Positions 12,286 to 23,660 of a DNA stretch of 64,000 nt are shown in pieces. Made by a program: the position numbers and the translations under genes. Source of the stretch: Parus major (taxonomy: Eukaryota; Chordata; Aves; Passeriformes; Paridae); the NCBI RefSeq assembly GCF_001522545.3, contig NC_031770.1:21838163-21902162 (forward strand), written 5' to 3'. The notes below the pieces were generated by a model. The model worked only from the letters and a program-made list of their open reading frames with translations, made no database searches and was not told where the DNA came from. The stretch's first letter is position 1, and each line of letters starts with the position of its first letter.

Positions 12286-14084
12286 GAGATTTAAGAGACT
12301 GTCTTATTAAATGAATACACATCACTGCAGCAAAGCTGTGGTAGATGTCCATTGCTTGTAAGGCAGTATGTATATGTCAACCACAAACAGAGTGGTATTT
12401 TGGTTCATTTAAAACAAGGCTATGTAAGAACCAGAGCAACTGCACAAATACTGAACTCCATACAGCATCTCTCACCACCTGTTTCTGAGATTTCTTTAGC
12501 CTGTTGACTCATGTTTTTCTTTTCTGGAAGCTAAAGAAAATGCATGCCATGCTGAAAATGCTCCTGGTTTGGTTTTAATCTTGGACAAAGTTCATCCAGA
12601 ACAGTTCCATGGTGATAATGTTTCTGACTTCTTTATTTTTTGCTTTTATGTGTCAGGTGGTGAAATGAGACCCCTCCACAATCTGAATGCAGCCAGTGCT
12701 TCCCTGGTACACAGCTTCTCACGCAGGCAGAAGCAGAGGGGCTGAAAGAAAGAAGTTGTCTTGGTGCTCATGAGGAGTTTGTAGCATGTTGGGTGTGAGC
12801 AAGACCCAACATGCTACATGATTCAGGAGTTCAGCAGAGAGTAAATCCATCTTGTCTCAGATTGCTCACTTGTCCTCCCTCATTGTCCTCTCTTGGGGCA
12901 AGGAAGCACCAGATCCAAGCCACAGCCACCTCCAGGACTGCTGTCAGTCTACAAGTCTACAGAAGTGTCACAAAAAGTATCATGGATCTCACTGTCACAC
13001 AGAACATAAGGACAAACCACCATGTTCTCATGCTGCTTAGATGGTTTCAGAAAGCCCAGAGGTGTCAGCAGCACTTCCAAGTGCTTCCAAGCCTCTGTGT
13101 ACTTTAGACAAGTGATACTGCATAGAATTTAGGATACTTAAAGCAGGTTTGTTTGCTTTCAACAGGATTGTCTTGAAAATGCTACTATTCTGTTTGGGGA
13201 AAAAATCTTACGTCTACAGCAGAGAAGACATCTCCTGTGGAATGACTGGAAAGCCCAGACATGATCTGGGGCACTGGGGCACCCAAAGCCCTTGCTCAGG
13301 TCTTTCGTAAGTAGATGGTTTACTTTCTGTACTTTCAATTTCTATTCCTTTAAGTGATGCTAAGGCAAGAAGAGAAATCCATACCCTCCCCCCAAATTTT
13401 GAAAATACAAGCACAAACATTTCAGTAGCTGGTGGTGGTTTCACTGCAGAGACAGACTTGAGCGATGATGACTTTATGTTTTGTAAAACACTTTAACTTC
13501 CTGAAATAGTTATTTAAAAAAACCTGACTGCAAACCACTTTCCATTTTGAAATACTTTTGTAAATGAAATTACACGTTCAAATTCTCTCAGTGTTTTGAG
13601 AACAAAACATTTGGACCCCAGTAGCTTTTGCTAAAGGCTTACAGAGCTGCTAACATCTAGAAAGTCTGTTATTTGCATGGGGCTAATTAGAGCCTGTAAA
13701 AGAATAAGAGAAATTAAACCCAACAATGCAGTTCAACTGTAGTGCTAAGATCTTGCAATTAAACTTTGCTGTTGGATTATGCATATTAGCACATGAATTA
13801 CTCTCTAAGTGATAAATGTTGAACCAAATAATTATCTAAAGCTTTTGGGCAGGAATAATCAATAAGGTTAGGCTGAGAAAAGACAGTACTATTTTTTTTT
13901 TTTTAAGAAATAGTAGTACGGCTTGATGAGAACACAACAAATTGTTCCCTGTGAATGAACTGACAAGTTAGTCCACATATTTTTTTTTTAATTTTTTTAA
14001 AATATGGGTGGCACCTTATTTTTTTCCCTTATAAAACGTGGAAAAAAGTTAGAATAATCAAAACCTTGAGGAACGCCTACCAGA
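12286..14084. other. Intergenic region with AT-rich, homeobox-site-like stretch
   Basis: I see no gene here. The part at about 13630-13870 is AT-rich and full of TAATTA-like and octamer-like words (for example ATGCATATTAGC and ggctaattag), the look of conserved noncoding elements. Conservation cannot be judged from one genome. T runs lie near 13890 and 13980. Confidence 0.45.
12780..12818. repeat. Perfect short inverted repeat (15 bp stem, 9 nt loop)
   Basis: TGTAGCATGTTGGGT at 12780-12794 pairs perfectly with ACCCAACATGCTACA at 12804-12818, separated by gtgagcaag. No neighbouring sequence suggests a terminator, transposon end or microRNA gene. Confidence 0.92.
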
Positions 14085-15135
14085 CCTCCAGAGGCGGGTG
14101 GCAAAATCCCACAGAGGTGCAAATTTACGTGCTCGTCACCCCAGCAAAGAGTGTGGTGGGGAGAGCAGAGGCCGGCTGCGTGTCGGGGAGCGCGGCTGTG
14201 CCGGGATGCTGCTGTCCCTTTGGTACCAACACAACCTTGCTGACATTTCAGTCTCTCACTCTGCCACGCCTGGGCTTGAGGGAGCGGCTGTCTCTGGAGG
14301 GGCTGCGCCACCGCAATCCTCATGCCTGGCCTCCGTCTTTGTGCACGGCCACAGTCACCTTGCACGGCTGCAGCCCTTGTGCCCAGATGTGCTGGGATGG
14401 CCATGGACAGGTGCCAGGGGACAGATTACAGAGGCCTGGCCGCCGGTGCAGGGGGACAGCCCCACACTTATCTCACGAAGCGGCCCGGCACCACCCTGCC
14501 TCTCCCCGGGGCCTGAGGCGGCGCGGGCATCTCTGCGCTGGGGCCGGAGCGGGCCCGGGCCGGCAGCGGTGCGGCGGCTTGCCAGCCCTCACGGCAGTTC
14601 CCTGAGCCCTCCAGCGCTGCTCACTCGCCCACGAGGTTTTATCCCAGCCCCCACGGCAGTGAATGGCCAGGCCACTGCCCGCAGGATCAGCCCCACTTTC
14701 TCGTGTCGGTGAGTCCCTGTCTGAAGCCGCTGCCCCAGAAGGCGCCGGTGCCGCTGTGCCTGAGCACAGGCCACAGAGGAAGCCGGCGGGAGAGGTTTGT
14801 GGCAAATGGAGCGACAGCGAGGCTTGCCACAGGGCCACTGCAGCACCCCAGTGAGGAGAGCGATTGCCCTCACGCTGTTAAAATGCAATTTGCCGAAAGG
14901 AAACCGCTCCGGCCGCACGCACCCGACTGCAGCGCCCAAGCAGCGCTGGAATCGCCGCCACCACAAGAAAGCAGGCAGCCCCCATTAGCAGGGAAATCAA
15001 TCTTTTACAAGAGCCACAATGGACCATTAGCTTTTAACCAGGTTTTAGGGGTGGGGAACAGCCTTCCTGTTGGGCAAACCCTAAGAAGGAAATAACCGGC
15101 TCCAAACATCCAGGGGCGGTGGGGAGTTGAGAGCC
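14085..15135. other. GC-rich patch with moderate CpG content
   Basis: G+C and CpG are clearly higher than in the flanks, with clusters such as gcggcccggc and gccggagcgggcccgggccgg near 14470-14570. Several overlapping frames of 60-204 codons open on both strands, as expected from few stop words in GC-rich DNA; none has a recognisable domain. It could be a weak CpG island, an unannotated first exon or a GC-rich conserved element. I cannot choose between these. Confidence 0.5.
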
Positions 15136-18100
15136 GAGGTAGCTCTGAACTCCGCAGCTTGAGCTCGCTGCTACAATGCAGCCAGCTCCTGCGCGTGGAT
15201 GAGCCGGTGGCGGAGCTGCAGGGAGCTGCCCTTATTTATTTGTTCCTACGGCACAGGCAGAGACAAGGGCCCTGTTTTATGTTTCCCTGCAGGAAGGTGA
15301 TAAAGTGCCCGGGAGCTGCTGGAAACCATTCTCCAATAAATTCAAAGGAGAAAGTCATTTTTTTGTGCCTTGGAAGCTTGTGAGAGCTGAGGGATGCTGG
15401 AAGGCAGTGAAAACTGAGGCAGCACATCACACAGTAGTGTGGCAGGAAGCCACCGGAGCAAATTTTCTGGTTTGTTTTTATGCTTGTTCTTTTTTTTTCC
15501 CCTCAATGATTTTTACTCTGCCTGTGGCTAAGCAATCAATATCTCTTTGCCAACGATAAATATTACAGGCTTTTAAATGATGATGTATTCCAGGGTGAAA
15601 CAAATTAGGGGTGTTATTGCTGCTTATACTCAAACTAATTTTGTGGGTTCAAATGGAAATTCAGAGAGAGATTCCTGAACCAGGCTCGCTGGTGGCAGCA
15701 GATCTGAGCAGATCTGGCTTCAGCTGTCAGCTTTGTTGCTGATCTCTCTTCTTTCACCGAGATGAGCAGAAATCCAGGAGAGCTGTGTGAGTAGCTCCGC
15801 AGGCTGAATCCATCAGGCAGATGCATGCAACTAAGCATGAGCCTGCCTGGAGCCCTGCAGCGCCCTTGTTTCCCTCGGCAGGAGGCTGCAGAGCTGGATT
15901 GGTGTGTCAAGCATGGCCCAGACTGAGCAGCACCAGCCCAAATGCTGACCCTGGGGTGCCACACCAGCAGGGACTTCAGCTCTGACCTCTTGGTGCAGTG
16001 GCTGGTCAAGAAGTGTTCCTCAAGGACATGTGACTAAAAGCAATTCTTCCCTTCTGATACGCACGCAGGGAGCCAGGTGGGAACCTGTTTGGAGCCCTGA
16101 AAAGTCTGTCAAGGCTGTGACCGCAACCAATCCTATTCCCATGTGTCCAAGGGAGAGCAAACCAGCTTAATTAGGCACCAAAGAAGCAATCTGATTTGGT
16201 TCTGGAGTTGGATGATTTGTGCAAATAAATTGTTACAGGACATATTATTCTCTCTGGTTTCCTACAGTTTCGCTGAGGTGGTGGAGGGATTGTGTAGCCA
16301 CTCCTGCTGTGCATCAGTGCTGCTTGAACCCTTTAGCAGAGAAACTTTATAGGACAGTTCAGGAAACGTCTGACTCCATTTCCCACCTACTGCTACAAGA
16401 GGTCTTGCTCTGAAGGATTAAGATGACTGTGGAAGATGGAGGGCAAAGACACTGGGCATTTTTGCTAGGAGACAATATTGCATAATAAAACACAGCCAGC
16501 TGGAGCAGGTGGACACCTCATGTCAGTGACCATCAGCCCCACTCTCTTATCCTCCAGAAGTGTCACCCCCAGGTCCTAGCTCACTGTTTTTTAGGGGGAT
16601 GAGGATCCATGTAAAAGGATGTCTCTCTTCCCTCCTTTTTTCTTCAGGGGGAGAGTGCTGCTGTTTTAATAGTGACAACAGTTCACTACTTGTGCATTAA
16701 TCCTCATCAGCTTGTATGTGCATACAGGCAAAGCATGATGGGCTTGACATTTCTCATCAAGAAAATGAAATCCGCCCAGTTTCAGGTCACCCTGCTCTGG
16801 TTTTGTACCAAATCTTTTCAAATCAACAGCCATTTCATCTCAATAAGCTAATAATAACCCTTGCAAAGCCTGTGAATCAGCAAAAGACTCTCCACAGCTG
16901 CAACTGTCAGCAAAGCAGGAGCTAACACTGTGGAGGGGCGGGTGTTGAAGAAGTTTGAGCCCTGGCCCGTGGTAAGCCCATGGCAGCATTTGCTGAGCCA
17001 GACCCATCTCAGGGCTCTGCCTCTGTCCTAGACAACCTCCACCATGCTTGGCTGTCATTGTGAGAGGAGTGAGCAGCACAAATAACTACCAAAGTCTTTA
17101 TCCTTTCTCTCTAAGGACAGTTCTCTGGATGCCAGAAGAAGCCAGATAAATGCTTTGTGTTTTCTACTACAACAGGAACCAGCTCTGCAAAAAAATCTGC
17201 ATTGGTGTCTGGTGGGAATATCTGGAGCGTTGAAGCTTGGCCTGCTGCTTCTCATTGAAATCAGCAGGAATTTTGTCGTTTGCTTCTCTGGCCCAACTCT
17301 GCTTCTGTGGCTGGCTAAGGAAAAGCAGGTTCTGCTGCAAGGGTATTTGCAGTGGGAGTTGGCAGGTAGTGGGTAGGCTGCCTGCTGGGAGACCTTTTGA
17401 CCTGAATCCTCCTGAGTTCTGATGTTCTTTCCTCCTCCCCCCCGCCCTTGTTTTGCCCCAGGGAGCCTGCAGCTTTGCTGCTGACCAGCAGACAGTGTAC
17501 AAAGCTGGGAGCCCAGGACTGAGGATGAACTGGAGAGATAAGCTATCTGTGAGCACAAATGCCTGTCTAGCCTTGCACACCTTGTAGGAAAAGGAGGAAT
17601 TTCTGAAAAGGAGGACCCGCCAAGAGAGGGACTGGGCAGTGCATACCTCGCTTCTTACTCTCTTTCCATCAGCACACACTGCTGAATCCTTCTGGAGGCA
17701 GGCTACAGAAGGAAAGACCTATCAGAACCAGGATGGCAGTCCCTAGTGACAAAACTACAGCGATTTAAGAGCTTATGAACATAGGATGCTTCAGACACTT
17801 TGCAAATAGAAGATCCTGCCTAGCAGCTAAGCCCTGAGACCTTTTAATGACCTTTTAATTCAAAGGCTCTTGTGGCTTTCTTCTTGTGACTCCTGAGTCT
17901 GGGTACCCTGATATTCCTCCACATGGCATGAGATTTGAAGCACATACTCCACAAGCCAGTCTGCTAGTCAAGAAACAGTGGTTTGGGCAATTTTTCAATC
18001 CTCCAGCACCATTTGGAGCATAACTGTCACGGGCTGTAGTGAAACTCCTGGCAGGCAAGGTGCCTGAGCCAGCAGAGGTGTTGCAAGGTGCTGCTGAGTG

Positions 18101-19823
18101 CCACTGCTGCAGCGAACGCTGTGAGCAGCCAGTGACTCAGGTCTCTGCTGTATTTCCTAATGAAAGTCTGAAGGATTTGGTGTCTTTATTAATCACTACA
18201 GCTCAGCTTCCACTGTTAGTATCTTCCTATGGTTTTGTGTATCTTGGCATGGTTTGATAGCCAAACAATTTTTTGAGTGCTCAGATGAGAAAAAAAAACA
18301 CTGGTAGCAGACACCCAGGAGGCAGCACCATGGGCTGAGTTAAAAATCTAGGGCTGTTCTTTGTTACTCTTGTGGCCAAAATCTCAGGACCACCATCACC
18401 ATATGGTGCTCCCTATTTCAGAATGAGCCTGACATGGATGAAAAATAAGAGCTGGAATGGCTGAGCAAACAGGTCTGCAGCAGAGGAGAGTCTGTTTCCA
18501 CTATGCTCTGTGGAGTTTCTGTGAGTCCAGCAGCTCACAGGATGTGTTAATAAGCATGCTGCAGCATTCCTGCTAATTTGGTGTACTATACTCAGCACCT
18601 CCCTGAGAGCCTGTACAGAATGAGATGCATCTACTGCAGCCAAAGGGAGCTGCATCCTCTTACTTGCTCCATTGCTGCTTTAGGCAATTACAAAATTTTC
18701 TTTTGTGTCTGAGAGGTTTAGAAGCACCTGAGCACCTGGAATTCAACAATATGACCCCACCATATGTGCTACTCTGTGAGTTCAGTCTTGATGGCTCCCT
18801 CTTTGGCCTGGGAGCTTTTAGGTCAGGTATATTGCTCTGCCCATGGCCAGTGCACCTGCCTCAAGGTGTTCTGCCTACTGCTTTTATTTGCACAAGTTTT
18901 CAAAAGTGTCAGAGTGGTCAGACCTGATGGATTGCCTGCCTGAAGTAGGTGGATGATCAGCTGAAGTGTTTGTTTGAGCATATAGATTCCTACTTGTGTT
19001 GTGATATTTTAATTGCTGAGTTCAGCCTGCAAACTGACTTGGTGAAGTCTCTTTGGTATTCTCTGTTCCTGAAGTGAAACCCCTTTGTACACTTTCCTAT
19101 TTAAAAGAAAACACAATTTTATGTTTGAGTAAGTAGAACATAAAGCGCTATCCAGAAGGTCAATTTAATGTGAGATTGCTTTATGCTGATTGGCAAGAAT
19201 ACACTTCTGTTTGTTATTCTTAGGTTTTGATGATATTCTCTTACTGTGAGAAATGAGCACTGCCAAGAAGAGATGAAGACATGGCTTAGCTATGAAGGGG
19301 AAGTACAAAAGACTGACAGTCCAGGAAAAATACACCGCAAAAAATTCACATGGGACCGATTCTCCTGAGCTGTGTGACTGCTGAGGCACCCAAAGACTTG
19401 TGGTTTCCTTAAAAGGCACCCACACGGACTTAATTTCCCTGCAGTGCATGCTCATGACCCCATGGTATTTCTGGCAAGTGCCCTTCACGTGCCTGCCAGC
19501 AGCTGTGTGTGTGAAACACAATGATCAGATGTGCTGCCAGTCTGGGGAGTTTGAAGCCTTCCTGAGGCAGAAGCCTGAAGATATTGAGGTAGTGGTCAGG
19601 AAGCATCATTCCAGAAAACCATCTTAAACAGAGCTAGATGCAGAACTGGCATTTCTCTCCTCTCCCAAAGTCTCCAGATGCAATTGCAGGTGCTGGTGGA
19701 GTAGCTGGCATCGCTTGGCACGTGTTGCAGAGGGGGAATGGGAAGGGGATGTGGTGCTGCCTCTGTTGGGGTAACGGCAGCAGAGCAGGTATCTCCTCTC
19801 CTCCTGCTGCTGCCAGAGAGGCG
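15136..19823. other. Intergenic region, no gene seen
   Basis: This is mixed-composition sequence. Overlapping minus-strand frames of 167 and 170 codons at 17055-17679 run in two frames over the same bases, look like composition effects and match no family I know. No repeat copy or RNA gene is recognised. Confidence 0.5.
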
Positions 19824-19875
19824 GGTAATTACCATATCCATTTTAGAAATGAAGAAACTAATGCAGAGTGCATAG
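19824..19875 (-). repeat. Ancient MIR/L2-type fragment, minus strand
   Basis: The + strand reads taattaccatatccattttagaaatgaagaaacta in sequence, parallel to the complement of the MIR/L2 tail (ttatccccattttacagatgaggaaactgaggc). Only about 50 bases are preserved, so this is a short relic. Confidence 0.55.
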
Positions 19876-22800
19876 GCGGAAGGGGAGAGTTTTAGGAATA
19901 TGTGGGTGTCTGAGATGCAAATGCTTTGGGAAACACCACATTGCGCCTGATTTGCATTTGTAGGCAGCTAAATACTTGTACTGATCTGACCCAGAGGGCT
20001 GTGTGTGAGGGTGCAGGGAACAGGGTGAGCTCCCCACACTTCCTCACTGGGGATCCCTCAATCCTTGTGGTGCCTGGTCCAGTCACTCTCCTCCTTTGGA
20101 TCTGCTCCAGGGATAAGTGTTCCTGTGTTCCCCTAAATGGAAGGAATGATGGGATGGCATGGGCTGGGATGATGTTTCCCTCTGCACTCTGCAAGGGCAG
20201 CCCATATTGGCAGCCCTTTTGATTTTGCCAGCTTCTCCTCCAAGCTAGCTTTTCTCTTTCAGGTAGAAATCTATTTCAGAACTCAGCAGATTTATTTTGC
20301 TTCAGGACCTATTGATTTTTTCTGTTTCGATATTGCTCCTACCCAGACTGAAAACTGTTTATCACCTGCCAGGTGCTGTTGATACTCCTGGGCAGGAGGC
20401 AGAGCCGATGCTGCTGCTTGCCCCTCCCAGTCCTTGCAGGACTTTGGACACTCCTTTTTATGATGATGATGATGTAAGTGTTGAAAACTCACCTGAGTTG
20501 AACTGCAAAATAGTGAGGGAGTTTACTTGAGTGGAAAACCGGATTATAATTATCGGTAAAAGATTCAGCCACTGTGTTTGCAATCATTTCCTCCTGAAGA
20601 CCTTAGTACACCTGAGAAGAGAAACTTCCTGGTTTCTCTGCAAAGAGTGTCGTGATGATTTATCATTAATGAACCAGCCTGTTCCTAACCTTCATTTTCC
20701 AATTTTCAGTATCCCTGTGGTGTTATTTTCTCTAAAGAAACAGCTAGAGTCCACCTCAGATTTTTTTGGGAACTTTGAGGGTCAGTTTCATCAAACATCA
20801 AAAGCACTTTTTCAGCTGCAGCCAAAGGCTTTTCCTTTCTTTCTGACCTAAATTGGTGGGTTTCCTAACTTTGTCATGGCTCTGAAGTCCACCTGCGGGC
20901 ATCTGCTCAATTGTTTTTTATGGAGCCTGGTCCCACCATTTTCCCAGAGGGCACCAAAACAAGAAGTAGTGCCCTTTTGAAGTGCATTCCCACTTTCTTT
21001 TTCCATATGAGCAAATAAACAAAGGTCTTCACTTCCAGTGCTGGAACTTAGATTCATCTTCATGTGTCAGGAAATACAAGGTTGCAAAATACTGTTGTTT
21101 TTTTTTTCAAAAGTCTTTACCATAACAGTAATAAAAATATTTTAATTTACTTCCTTGAGCTGTTTGACCTTAGTACAATATTTGAATGAGAGTATAATTT
21201 CACCCATGGTCACTTGCATGAGTCCAAAGTGCAAGTCCTTTTTCTGCAAGTAATATTAAGATGATTTAAAACCAAACCAAGCCAAAACACAACAGAAAGA
21301 AAACCTGAAAAAATAATTCCATTTTCCTTTTTGGGAAAAAAACCCAACATATAAAACAAGTGAGTAAGCAATATGATGGAATAGCACAGCCTCTGTGTGG
21401 GATAGACCTCTGCTATGGGTGTGTAGGTACCTTACAGAAGAAGCCAGAGCAGTCAGCACTGCTGTGAGCACTGGATGGCACACACTGCCATGTGGGGGCC
21501 TCACACCAGCACAGCGGGGAAAGGACCCCTTGCTGAAACTGGAAGTCATCAAAGAGGCTGATTGTTAACTGGGCAGCAGGATCAATGGAGGAGCTCTTGA
21601 GAAATGTGTGCTGCAACCTCTAATATTTCATCCCCTATCAGGTTTGAGTCAGTGTCTTTCATGACACAGTTAATGTTGAGAGGCAAGGTGGTTTCAGTAA
21701 TAATGTGTTTTGTTCCACTGACCTAATTTTTTTGTTGAACATCTTGTCTTGGATCTTTTGCTATTGCTAATGCGTGTTGCTACAATGCCAAGAAGATGCC
21801 AATTAGAAAACCAGTGTGGTCTTTTCACACCACTTTCCCCAGCTCTTTGCCTAGGATTCTTCAACCTTTAAAATCAAATTACAAGGATGCATAAATACTT
21901 ACTCCCCAGGGCACTGGCTCTTTTGAAGACTACCTGTCCTGCAGGAACCAGTGTTTGTGCTACATGGGTTTAGTGTCACCATGGGAGTGTCCAGGAGAGC
22001 CGGCATTTGCCTCTTCGTTCAGTGTGGCTGGAATACAGAGGTGGCTGGGCAGGATGAACTGTACCCTGGGAACAAATGAGTGAGCTTTGGCTCAGTGGCC
22101 CTCATGTCTCTTGGGTCCCCTATGACGGGTTAGAGGCCATGGTGGGGCTGGAGGTGGCACAGTTGGGAATGGAAGCCCTGGCCATGCAGAAGTGGGGCTT
22201 CAAGTGCACATCTCTTCCTGGATGGTTTTTTTACCGCTCTCATATTTAGTTGTATTTCTCTCTTGCATTTCATATCCACAATTTTTTCTTGCCTTTTTCT
22301 GTTTTTATTTTTAGTCTTGTTTGGAGCCTCTCTGCATGGTCAGAGGGGCAGAGAGGCATCCTCCCTCTTCCTCACCTAGGACATGGATTGCATCACACTT
22401 TTCCTTCACTTCCTGAGTGAACTTTCTGCTAAGCAATAGTGGGTGAAAACCCACACTGCGAGAGCAGTTATGTATAGCTGAGTATTGAATTGTCATAAAT
22501 TTACTTTGCTTTCAGGGCTGTCATTCAGAAGCTCATCACAGAGCAGTGAACACATTCCTTGTGGGAGCTCAGCATCAGAAGAAGTTGCAAGCCCCTTCTC
22601 AGGAGGAAAGATGAGCACAAGCTGAAACACCCAAGCTGCAATCAGTGGCAGAACACCACTCCAGAAAGGATCATGCCTCATCAGCGGGTGTTGGCTTTCT
22701 AAGGCACCTCAAGTACCCTGCCAGGGTAATTAGCAGTGATCTGAATCAGACATCACTATGTACATGTCTGTCTACAATGGTGACATGTTTCCTCATACAT

Positions 22801-23558
22801 CTGCAGCCAACAGCATTTTTGAGGTGGATACACTCCCTAGCCCGCAGTAATCCCCTGCCTTGTGCTTGTTGTCACTCTGCACAGGAGTGTTTGTCCCAGA
22901 TAGGTCCTATTGTCTCCATGTTGCTCTGGAATTCCAGGCTAGCGGGGAGTATCAATGAAAATTGAAGGACAAAGTTGGAGGGAAATGTGTTTAGTTTAGC
23001 TGGGATAAGTCAGAAAAGATCAGATTTTGATTCCATTGTGTTTATATTTATTTTGAAGGAAAAAAAATGGGCAGTTTATTTGTTGCAAAGTCCTTATTTC
23101 ACTCTCAGCTCCAGTAGCTAGGTAAACACTTCCCAGTAATTTCCCATAAGAAAAAGTTGGAAAATCAGGGAAAGAGTGTTGTTCTTTCACCAGAAACATT
23201 AATAACATGCAGTATGGACCCTGCCTTTTCTCTGACTACTTTATAGAAAGCTGTGGCATAGGTGTAGCAACAGTTGACCAGGTCTAGACACTGCCTCTTG
23301 CTCAGAGTGGCCAGGCTGCAGTCATGTCTCAGTTAATTTTATTTTATTAATTTGTTTTTTAATTATTTTCTTTCATAAAAGGCTTGTAATATGTGATGGA
23401 AAGAGCAGGGAAATTCACCACTTTTGTACATCTTTCCTGCAGGAAGGGGCCACAAGGTGTGTGGGTGCCCCTTGCGCCTTTGCAGTGCCAGCCAAGGACA
23501 GTCCACAGGACTCCTGAGGCCCATAGGAGGATGTACATAAGAAAGGCAGAGGCCTACC
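19876..23558. other. Intergenic region, no gene seen
   Basis: There are short frames only. A GAT triplet run is present at about 20460-20474. No recognisable transposon, RNA gene or island. Confidence 0.55.
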
Positions 23559-23660
23559 AGCCTGGCAGGAGACAGAGGGAAAGTGTAGGAGCTGTCCTTT
23601 CCTAGAAGAGAGCCTGGCAGGAGACAGAGAAAGGGTAGGAGCTGTCCTTTCCTAGAAGGG
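23559..23660. repeat. Tandem duplication, about 51-base unit, two copies
   Basis: Copy one (23559-23610, 52 bases) and copy two (23611-23660, 50 bases) both start AGCCTGGCAGGAGACAGAG and both contain GGAGCTGTCCTTTCCTAGAAG. They abut exactly and differ by a 2-base indel and a few substitutions. Recent local duplication is likely. Confidence 0.92.

Noticed and set aside
17055..17679. Two minus-strand frames of 167 and 170 codons
   Set aside because: They overlap in different frames, lack domains and good splice context, and look like composition effects.
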